NCBI GenBank assembly: GCA_030539475.1
Contig: JAUNRY010000158.1
Coordinates: 1-5,538, forward strand
Direction of reading: 5' to 3'
DNA from: Bacteroidia bacterium
Lineage (GTDB): Bacteria > Bacteroidota > Bacteroidia > Bacteroidales > Dysgonomonadaceae
DNA: 5,538 nt
The position numbers were made by a program, and so were the translations under genes. Below the pieces are notes generated by a model that did not search any database, was not told where the DNA came from, and worked only from the letters and a program-made list of their open reading frames with translations. Shown here in pieces: positions 1 to 5,279 of this stretch. Numbering within the stretch: the stretch's first letter is position 1; every line of letters starts with the position of its first letter.

Positions 1-57
1 AAACACTTTTGGTTCGATGATAATTACGCCTTCTATGTCGGTTTTTATGATGTTCAT
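1..57 (-). CDS. rfbC: dTDP-4-dehydrorhamnose 3,5-epimerase, N-terminal fragment (cut by window edge)
   Basis: Only the first 19 codons are present. Read on the minus strand from the ATG at 57-55 they give MNIIKTDIEGVIIIEPKVF, which matches the usual N-terminus of RfbC/RmlC (family pattern M-x-V/I-x-x-T-x-I-x-G-V-x-I-I-E-P-x-V-F). RfbC epimerises dTDP-4-keto-6-deoxyglucose at C3 and C5, the third step of dTDP-L-rhamnose synthesis in the cytoplasm. The start is well fixed: the in-frame codon two triplets upstream is TAG, so no longer reading is possible. The gene lies 38 bp downstream of the AlbA_2-type regulator and on the same strand as rfbA, as expected for a rhamnose operon whose remaining genes lie beyond the left edge. 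The catalytic residues are outside the window, so integrity of the full gene cannot be judged. Confidence 0.85.
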   Translation of the reverse strand, partial: MNIIKTDIEGVIIIEPKVF

Positions 58-95
58 ATGCTACATATTTGCTTTATAAAGATGACTTTTTTCGA

Positions 96-1442
96 TTAAT
101 TGTTTTTATGATTTTCAATTACTTTCCAATGTCCGCTCTTAGGGCTGCCGACTCGTTCTAAAAAGCCAATAGCTTTGAGTTTTGCTATATTCTCCTTAAT
201 CTTTCGTTGTGATATGTTGACTTTAATAGCTAATTCTGCCGTAGTAATAGTATCGTTTTCTCTAATGGCAGCCATGATCGTCAACTGATTGTCGGTGACC
301 TTATCGGTGACTTTACTGGTGACATCATCCGTAAAGACAGTTACCATAAAACCGTCGGAAATATGTTCGAATTTAGGCGCAGGTAAGTTCTCAGCTTTAA
401 AAGATTCGATTATGCGACGAATACCCGAGCCGTATTTTTCAATCAGCCCAAGACTTTTAAATTGCTCGGCTATAAGCTTATTTCTGGGTGTGGAGCGATA
501 ACGGTTCTCCAGTAAATCATTGATACTGATGTTTTCGGGTAAACAGCCGGGGTTATAAAACTCTATACGATTGTTGTAGATTTTGATAATAGAGTCCGAA
601 GCCGAACGATAATCACGGTGCACAATCATATTTATAACAATTTCGCGAATGGCTTCAATGGGATATTGCCACCGTTGGGTATTTTGAGGATCGCCGGTAA
701 TAATAATTTCTTTGTTTATGTGCTTTTTTACGAAATCAATTACGTCATTTATCTGGGTAAGAATGTCGGCTTGAGTACGAGTGCTGTCCTTTATTACAAT
801 GTCGGTTTGAAACCGTCCCATTTCAATGGTTGTAATCAATGTATTGTTTTTTGCGAACAACAAATACGCGGCATGAGTTACGGCGCCGTCTCTGAGCAAC
901 TCGTTCTTTATAAGAAAAGTAAGTGGGTCGTCTTGGATTTTTCCACCCAACCTATTTCTTTCATCAATGATTGTTTGTACTTTGTCTAATGAAATGTCTT
1001 CTAATTTAAGATGTGGACCGGTGTGAAAATCCCAACTTGTATTGAAGGTACGTAAATGCATATCCACCAATTCCGAAATAGTCAGCAAATGATTGGAATT
1101 TGATATCCGCAGAAAGTACTTTCCTTTGGTGGAAACCGGTTTAATAGGGTATTCAGATACAGATAAAACAACAATTTTTTTATTGTTATCCGTAAATATT
1201 TCGGCATCGGCGTACAACGAAGGTTGCGTTTTGTTCTTAACTTCGTTAATCCAATTTTGTACAGATTCAGGGTTTATGTTTACCCCAATAATTTCGTTTT
1301 TGTTATTAATGCCAATTACTACTTGTCCGCCTTTGGCATTAGCAAAAGCAACCAATGTTTCAATTGTTTCGGTATTGAAATTACTTTTAAATTCGAGAGT
1401 TTTGCTTTCTCCTTTCGCTATCAATGCGCTTATTTTATTCAT
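96..1442 (-). CDS. AlbA_2 (Schlafen-like) DNA-binding protein with RecG-C-terminal-type ATPase domain and winged helix; predicted transcriptional regulator
   Basis: 448 residues. Visible domains in order: an AlbA_2/Schlafen-type putative nucleic-acid-binding domain at about 8-125 (ESKTLEFK, then the ANAKGGQVVIGI core and the FLRISNSN segment); a middle region at about 140-260; a domain of the kind called putative RecG C-terminal/HATPase_c_4 at about 262-370, with REIVINMIVHRDY (E267, N271, H275-R276-D277), IEFYNPGCLP, STPRN and GSGI at 338-341; a short linker repeating KVTD; and a winged-helix DNA-binding domain at about 385-442. There is no helicase motor, so the frequent label 'RecG helicase' would be wrong. 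The family is usually described as a predicted transcriptional regulator; its target and any ligand are unknown. It sits 11 bp after rfbA and 38 bp before rfbC, with no promoter box seen in front of it, so read-through from rfbA is likely. Sampled GC is well below rfbA, which suggests acquisition. Confidence 0.88.
   Translation of the reverse strand: MNKISALIAKGESKTLEFKSNFNTETIETLVAFANAKGGQVVIGINNKNEIIGVNINPESVQNWINEVKNKTQPSLYADAEIFTDNNKKIVVLSVSEYPIKPVSTKGKYFLRISNSNHLLTISELVDMHLRTFNTSWDFHTGPHLKLEDISLDKVQTIIDERNRLGGKIQDDPLTFLIKNELLRDGAVTHAAYLLFAKNNTLITTIEMGRFQTDIVIKDSTRTQADILTQINDVIDFVKKHINKEIIITGDPQNTQRWQYPIEAIREIVINMIVHRDYRSASDSIIKIYNNRIEFYNPGCLPENISINDLLENRYRSTPRNKLIAEQFKSLGLIEKYGSGIRRIIESFKAENLPAPKFEHISDGFMVTVFTDDVTSKVTDKVTDNQLTIMAAIRENDTITTAELAIKVNISQRKIKENIAKLKAIGFLERVGSPKSGHWKVIENHKNN
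291..326 (-). repeat. 12-bp in-frame tandem repeat coding the KVTD linker
   Basis: Three 12-bp units lie head to tail inside the regulator gene (291-302, 303-314, 315-326), all sharing GGTGAC in the same phase. In translation they give the VTSKVTDKVTD stretch at about residues 374-384, between the ATPase domain and the winged helix. Because the unit is a multiple of three, gain or loss of copies would change linker length without breaking the reading frame. From memory, related proteins often carry a variable run of such VT(D/E)K units; that is recall and was not checked here. Confidence 0.7.
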
Positions 1443-1453
1443 GGAGACGACAT

Positions 1454-2332
1454 TTATGCATTCTCAATCAATTTCATCAAATACCGCCCATACTCGTTTT
1501 TCTTCATCGGCTCGGCCAATTGACGAAGTTTTTCATCGTTGATCCAGCCGTTGCGCCAGGCAATTTCTTCGAGGCACGAAATCTTCAGTCCCTGGCGTTT
1601 TTCCAACACCTCAATAAACGTGGATGCTTCGGAGAGAGAACCGAAAGTGCCGGTATCCAGCCACGCGAACCCGCGTCCGAAGAGTTGAACTTTCAATTGC
1701 TGCTCCGCCAAGAAAATCTGATTCACCGTAGTTATTTCCAGCTCGCCCCGCGCCGACGGCTGAATGTTTTTGGCAATTTCCACTACGTTGTTGGGATAAA
1801 AATAAAGGCCTGTTACCGCGTAATTCGATTTCGGCTCTTTCGGTTTTTCCTCGATGCTCAAAGCATTGCCGGTTTTATCGAACTCCACTACTCCGTATCT
1901 TTCCGGGTCATTCACGTAATATCCGAAAACAGTGGCTTTGTTGCCCGTCTCGGCATCTTTAACCGCCTGCCGCAACAACGTGGGAAAACCGTGTCCGTAA
2001 AAAATATTATCTCCCAATACCAAACACGCGCAATCGTCGCCAATAAATTCTTCGCCGATAATGAACGCCTGCGCCAATCCGTCGGGGCTGGGTTGTTCGG
2101 CATACTCAACGTGTACGCCGTAATCCGATCCGTCGCCCAGCAAACGCCTGAAACCGGGCAAATCGTGCGGCGTTGAAATAATTAGGATATCCTTTATTCC
2201 GGCCAGCATGAGCGCGGAAATAGGATAATAAACCATGGGTTTGTCGAAAATGGGGATGAGTTGCTTGGAAATTCCTTTCGTGATGGGATAAAGCCGGGTT
2301 CCGGAACCTCCGGCAAGTACTATTCCTTTCAT
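1454..2332 (-). CDS. rfbA: Glucose-1-phosphate thymidylyltransferase
   Basis: 292 residues, the normal length for RfbA/RmlA. It condenses dTTP with glucose-1-phosphate to give dTDP-glucose and pyrophosphate, the first step of dTDP-L-rhamnose synthesis in the cytoplasm. Visible motifs: the nucleotide-binding GGSGTRLYP loop at 8-16, SKQLIPI with K23 and Q24, the metal-binding LGDNI with D108, SIEEKP at 159-164, the sugar-binding GELEITTVN at 196-204, and the second metal ligand D226 in WLDTGT. All key residues are present, so the enzyme should be active. The start is standard for the family (MKGIVLAGG). It is the first gene of the leftward transcription unit and is followed after only 11 bp by the AlbA_2-type regulator, then by rfbC. 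A TAnnTTTG box on the minus strand lies 35 bp in front of the start codon. Sampled GC is 45-62 percent, well above the following gene. Confidence 0.97.
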   Translation of the reverse strand: MKGIVLAGGSGTRLYPITKGISKQLIPIFDKPMVYYPISALMLAGIKDILIISTPHDLPGFRRLLGDGSDYGVHVEYAEQPSPDGLAQAFIIGEEFIGDDCACLVLGDNIFYGHGFPTLLRQAVKDAETGNKATVFGYYVNDPERYGVVEFDKTGNALSIEEKPKEPKSNYAVTGLYFYPNNVVEIAKNIQPSARGELEITTVNQIFLAEQQLKVQLFGRGFAWLDTGTFGSLSEASTFIEVLEKRQGLKISCLEEIAWRNGWINDEKLRQLAEPMKKNEYGRYLMKLIENA

Positions 2333-2367
2333 ATAGATTCGATTGAGTTTTGGAGTTTAATAAGTAA

Positions 2368-2375
2368 CAAAAGTA
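2368..2375 (-). promoter_or_regulatory. Predicted -7 box of the rfbA promoter
   Basis: On the minus strand this reads TACTTTTG, an exact match to the Bacteroidota -7 consensus TAnnTTTG. It lies 35 bp upstream of the rfbA ATG and would give a leader of roughly 25-30 nt. I see no good TTG-type -33 element at the expected spacing, so the call rests on one box and its position. Confidence 0.45.
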
Positions 2376-2462
2376 ATGAATTTAAATTATGCGCCCACTC
2401 TGAAAAGTCTAAAATAATAAAAATCCACGATTTTATCTTGCCCCAATCCGTTTGGCCGCAAT

Positions 2463-2497
2463 GCTAAAAGCCAATGGCAAAAAGCTAAAAGCTAAAG
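2463..2497. repeat. Degenerate 7-bp tandem repeat, five units
   Basis: Five heptamers in strict register, each beginning GC: GCTAAAA, GCCAATG, GCAAAAA, GCTAAAA, GCTAAAG. Units 1 and 4 are identical; the others differ by one to four bases. Rotated by three bases, the units read like AAAAGCC/AAAAGCT, one or two bases away from the AAGAGCC unit of the five-unit array in front of fmt. It ends 29 bp before the -7 box of the DUF3078 gene and touches the region where its -33 element would lie. Noncoding on both strands as far as I can tell. Confidence 0.6.
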
Positions 2498-2500
2498 CAA

Positions 2501-2534
2501 ATTGCCGCTATTTAAATATTTATTTTTATCTTTG
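2501..2534 (+). promoter_or_regulatory. Predicted promoter of the DUF3078-family gene
   Basis: TATCTTTG at 2527-2534 is an exact TAnnTTTG -7 box. ATTG at 2501-2504 is a possible -33 element, with a 22-bp spacer, slightly longer than typical. The interval is AT-rich. Transcription would begin around 2539-2542, leaving almost no leader for an ATG at 2549 but about 25 nt for the ATG at 2567, so the promoter position bears on the choice of start. Confidence 0.55.
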
Positions 2535-2548
2535 CTTTTTAAATAAAA

Positions 2549-4072
2549 ATGTCAAATAATACAATTATGAAACAGATTGGTTTGTTTCTCATTTTTTTCT
2601 TGGTTTCTTTCTTATCTTCGGCTCAGACTGCTGACAGTTTGCAACTTTTTGAAAATATAACGGATATTGAAAAGCTCATACAACAAGGCTCTAATCAAAA
2701 TGAACCTATACAGGTAGCGCCTTCCGATACCCAACCTCAGCCGCCTCCGATAAGTGTCCGCCGGGATACAATGCCCAAGCAAACGTCCATTCAATTGCCG
2801 CGAAACCCGTTGGATTCGTTGTACCGTCGCAAGCCGAACGGCACGTTGCAACTGCCCGATAATTTGTACGGCCGGAGTTCGTTAAGCGGCCTTACTTTCC
2901 GGGATACGATTTTTTACAATCCCCTGTTCCTCCCCATGATTTTCACGGGAAACATACTGCCGACCGATTTGTCTTTTTATCCCCCAAAAAACGATACTAT
3001 TTACAGGGGATCACTCATTTCACCGGACAGAACGTTTGCTCCCGACTTAATACACAATGAGTTCGTGAAGAATACGCGCAGGGATTTTTATCGGAATTAC
3101 CCCGACAGGGTAGAGTTTTCGGTGTTGCAGTTCGATTCACTGCCTTCCATCGCGCAAGAAAAGGAAATTATTGAAGATTTTAACCCCTTCAAAGAGTTGC
3201 TCTCAACCGAAACCAGTTTCTCGCTGGACGCTCCGCAAATAGATAAAACGGAGATAAGGCGCAGGTATTGGATTACCAACGGCGAGCATTCTTTCCAATT
3301 GTCGCAGAGTTATTTTTCACCCAACTGGCACAAAGGCGGAACCAGCAACTTCACTTTTGTAAACAACCACGTTGTGCGGATGAACTACCACAAAAACAAA
3401 GTAAGATTTAACAATACCCTTGAGTGGAGGCTCTCACTTTTCACGGCGCCGGATGACACCCTCAGAAAATATCGGATTGGAGACGACCTGATTCGGTATT
3501 ACGGCGATTTTGGAATTGATGCTTTTCTCAAAAGATGGTCCTATTCTACTAACTTGGATGTTCGCTCACAACTTTTCAATAATTATCCCACCAATTCTAC
3601 CGAACTCCGTTCCACATTCTTGGCTCCGCTATATGTAAACGGTGGTATCGGTTTGAAATACAATTTAGACAAACGCTCCGAAAAAGTGCGGCATCGCAGA
3701 ACACGGTTCGATTTGCACCTGGCTCCTGTAAGTTTTAATTTCAGGTACATTGGAAACAGAAATGTAGATGTGGCTCGATACGGGATTGAAGAAGGGAAAA
3801 ACTCAAAGATAGATTTGGGTTCCACCATTACCGCCAACCTTATTTACGATTTCAACCGGTACATTACGTGGAATTCTCGCCTGAAATACTTTACCAGCTA
3901 CGATAAAGTGGAAGCCGAGTTCGAAAATACACTGAACATGGCGTTAACCAACGCGTTCTCTACGAGATTTTTCCTGAATCTGCGTTACGACGACAGCGTT
4001 CCGCCCGATCCTAAGTTCAACTACCTGCAAATTACCCAACTGCTTAGTTTCGGACTGAATTATAAATGGTAA
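2549..4072 (+). CDS. DUF3078-family secreted protein, probable outer-membrane beta-barrel, function unknown
   Basis: 507 residues from the first ATG. A better start is the ATG at 2567 (501 residues): it begins a clean signal peptide, MKQIGLFLIFFLVSFLSSA, with likely cleavage before Q26, and leaves room for a leader behind the promoter box. After the signal come a low-complexity proline/glutamine-rich stretch (about 57-68), a long N-terminal region (70-235), then the recognisable DUF3078-type segment with NWHKGGTSNFTF at 259-270 and the following alternating strands (to about 370). Many amphipathic beta-strands with aromatic girdles and a final aromatic residue (NYKW at the C-terminus) fit an outer-membrane barrel. 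No catalytic motif is visible and I know no established function. It is monocistronic in view: divergent from rfbA and convergent with fmt. Family assignment is from memory of the WxxGG-type motif; barrel topology is inference. Confidence 0.82.
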   Translation: MSNNTIMKQIGLFLIFFLVSFLSSAQTADSLQLFENITDIEKLIQQGSNQNEPIQVAPSDTQPQPPPISVRRDTMPKQTSIQLPRNPLDSLYRRKPNGTLQLPDNLYGRSSLSGLTFRDTIFYNPLFLPMIFTGNILPTDLSFYPPKNDTIYRGSLISPDRTFAPDLIHNEFVKNTRRDFYRNYPDRVEFSVLQFDSLPSIAQEKEIIEDFNPFKELLSTETSFSLDAPQIDKTEIRRRYWITNGEHSFQLSQSYFSPNWHKGGTSNFTFVNNHVVRMNYHKNKVRFNNTLEWRLSLFTAPDDTLRKYRIGDDLIRYYGDFGIDAFLKRWSYSTNLDVRSQLFNNYPTNSTELRSTFLAPLYVNGGIGLKYNLDKRSEKVRHRRTRFDLHLAPVSFNFRYIGNRNVDVARYGIEEGKNSKIDLGSTITANLIYDFNRYITWNSRLKYFTSYDKVEAEFENTLNMALTNAFSTRFFLNLRYDDSVPPDPKFNYLQITQLLSFGLNYKW

Positions 4073-4123
4073 TCGGATGATGCGATTTCCGAATCACATT
4101 AAATAACCGCCATGCGGATTCTT
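4073..4123. terminator. Convergent 51-bp gap with weak hairpins, possible shared terminator
   Basis: The DUF3078 gene and fmt end facing each other here. Two short inverted repeats are visible: TCGGA (4073-4077) with TCCGA (4088-4092) around a 10-base loop, and CCGC (4107-4110) with GCGG (4114-4117) around CAT, the latter followed on the plus strand by ATTCTTTT. Stems of 4-5 bp are short for intrinsic terminators, so location is the main argument. Confidence 0.25.
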
Positions 4124-5071
4124 TTAAAACGAAAACCCATTCAAAAAATCGTTGACTTTCATTCTTTTTTTCCCCGATAGCTGAAGGTCATAAATTTCCA
4201 CAAAACCATCTTGTGCAGCAACCTGCAGGGTGGTTTTGTTGTCTGTAACCAGTTCCCCCGGTGGCAGTTGATGGGCTTCTTTCTTTATTCTTGTCTCGAA
4301 TATTTTGAAGTTCAATTTCGTGCCGTTTACTTCAAATTCCGTCCATGCAGCGGGGTAGGGCGACAACCCCCTGACGAAATTGTGAATTTCCCGCGCCGGC
4401 TTGTTCCAGTCTATCTCACACGTTTCCTTGAAAATTTTAGGCGCCGGTTTCAACTCTTTTTCGTGATCGAAAAAAGCGCTTTGAGGCCGCGATTCAATGG
4501 TGTTTTCAATAACCGAATCGATGGTTTTTACGACCAGTTGCGCACCCAACACCATCAGTTTGTTGTGGACGGTTTCGGCGTTATCGTTGTCTTCAATTGT
4601 AATTTTTTCCTGAAAAATAATTTCTCCCGTATCAATTTCGTGCGAAAGAAAAAACGTGGTAACGCCCGTTTCTTTCTCTCCGTTGATAATAGCCCAATTA
4701 ATGGGCGCCGCGCCGCGGTATTGAGGCAGTAGCGATGCGTGCAGGTTAAACGTCCCCCGCGGCGGCATGTCCCAGACCACTTCGGGAAGCATCCTGAAAG
4801 CCACCACCACCTGAATATCGGCTTCCAAACTTCTTAACCGGTTTAAGAAAACTTCGTTTTTTAGCTTATCGGGTTGTAAAACAGGTAATCCTTGAGCCAG
4901 GGCGTACTCCTTCACGGCCGAGGGTTGAAGTTTGTATCCCCGGCCGGCCGGCTTATTGGGTGCGGTGATGACGCCGACAATAGTATACTTATTTTCCACG
5001 AGCGTTTTCAACGATTCCACGGCAAAATCGGGTGTCCCCATAAAAACAATGCGTAAATCTTTTTTATTCAT
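4124..5071 (-). CDS. fmt: Methionyl-tRNA formyltransferase
   Basis: 315 residues, the same length as the E. coli enzyme. It transfers a formyl group from 10-formyl-tetrahydrofolate to the amino group of initiator Met-tRNA in the cytoplasm, allowing translation initiation. Visible: an N-terminal formyltransferase fold starting IVFMGTPDFAV; the catalytic triad N109 and H111 in FNLHASLLPQYRGAAPINWA and D147 in EIDTGEI; the C-terminal tRNA-binding domain from about 210 with EIDWNKPAREIHNFVRGLSPYPAAW; and the terminal LSGKKRMKVNDFLNGF. All key residues are intact. The start used gives the expected short N-terminal tail before the first strand and is preceded by A-rich sequence. Neighbours are the convergent DUF3078 gene and the divergent pabB. 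The likely promoter box is at 5205-5212, giving a leader of about 125 nt that would contain both heptamer arrays. Confidence 0.97.
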   Translation of the reverse strand: MNKKDLRIVFMGTPDFAVESLKTLVENKYTIVGVITAPNKPAGRGYKLQPSAVKEYALAQGLPVLQPDKLKNEVFLNRLRSLEADIQVVVAFRMLPEVVWDMPPRGTFNLHASLLPQYRGAAPINWAIINGEKETGVTTFFLSHEIDTGEIIFQEKITIEDNDNAETVHNKLMVLGAQLVVKTIDSVIENTIESRPQSAFFDHEKELKPAPKIFKETCEIDWNKPAREIHNFVRGLSPYPAAWTEFEVNGTKLNFKIFETRIKKEAHQLPPGELVTDNKTTLQVAAQDGFVEIYDLQLSGKKRMKVNDFLNGFSF

Positions 5072-5086
5072 TTGTTTATAAATTTA

Positions 5087-5121
5087 GAGCCAAGAGCCAA
5101 GAACCAAGAACCAAGAGTCAA
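5087..5121. repeat. 7-bp tandem repeat, five units, in the fmt leader
   Basis: Five contiguous heptamers in perfect register: GAGCCAA twice, GAACCAA twice, GAGTCAA once. Only two of the seven positions vary. The array ends 15 bp from the fmt start codon and, if transcription starts near 5200, is part of the untranslated leader of fmt. It does not match any gene on either strand. Confidence 0.85.
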
Positions 5122-5165
5122 GATATTAGACAGGTGGGTAACTGACTTCTGTTTATCCCTGTACT

Positions 5166-5186
5166 TCGGTCATCGGTCATCGGTCT
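5166..5186. repeat. 7-bp tandem repeat, three units
   Basis: TCGGTCA occurs twice followed by TCGGTCT, in perfect register. It has the same 7-bp period as the array at 5087-5121 but a different word, and lies 44 bp from it in the same intergenic region. Between the two is a short imperfect inverted repeat (ACAGG at 5130-5134 with CCTGT at 5158-5162). Confidence 0.7.
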
Positions 5187-5204
5187 TCTATTTTCTTTTT
5201 TCTG

Positions 5205-5212
5205 CAAAAATA
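5205..5212 (-). promoter_or_regulatory. Predicted -7 box of the fmt promoter
   Basis: On the minus strand this reads TATTTTTG, matching TAnnTTTG. It is the only such box I find between fmt and pabB on that strand. It lies about 133 bp before the fmt start codon. No clear -33 element is visible at the usual spacing, where the opposing pabB box sits instead. Confidence 0.4.
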
Positions 5213-5234
5213 GCGGAAAAACGTCTAATTCGGT

Positions 5235-5242
5235 TAATTTTG
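5235..5242 (+). promoter_or_regulatory. Predicted -7 box of the pabB promoter
   Basis: TAATTTTG matches TAnnTTTG. Transcription starting about 5-8 bases downstream would leave a leader of about 30 nt for the ATG at 5280, but virtually none for the in-frame ATG at 5247, so it favours the later start. No clear -33 TTG is seen at the usual distance. Confidence 0.45.
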
Positions 5243-5279
5243 CAGGATGTTTACCCCGTGCAGCAACATAAAACTGAAA

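Noticed and set aside
58..95. Target-site duplication marking insertion of the regulator between rfbA and rfbC
   Set aside because: Comparison of the 58-95 and 1443-1453 gaps shows only short AT-rich resemblance (such as CATATTT and CATTTATG), too weak to call a duplication.
96..1442. Naming this gene RecG, ATP-dependent DNA helicase
   Set aside because: Only the C-terminal-type ATPase segment is shared with sequences given that label; there is no helicase motor with Walker-type or DExx motifs.
1424..2176. 250-codon open frame on the plus strand opposite rfbA
   Set aside because: It lies antisense to a complete, motif-rich rfbA; its translation has no recognisable domain and is explained by the codon composition of the opposite strand.
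2434..2440. TATCTTG as an additional plus-strand -7 box
   Set aside because: It lacks one T of the consensus and lies more than 100 bp from the next start, while a perfect box exists at 2527-2534.
4211..4732. 173-codon open frame on the plus strand opposite fmt
   Set aside because: Antisense to an intact fmt with all catalytic residues; composition is a mirror of the real gene and no family is recognisable.
5087..5186. CRISPR-like or mobile-element array
   Set aside because: Units are 7 bp and contiguous, with no spacers, no terminal inverted repeats of useful length and no transposase nearby.
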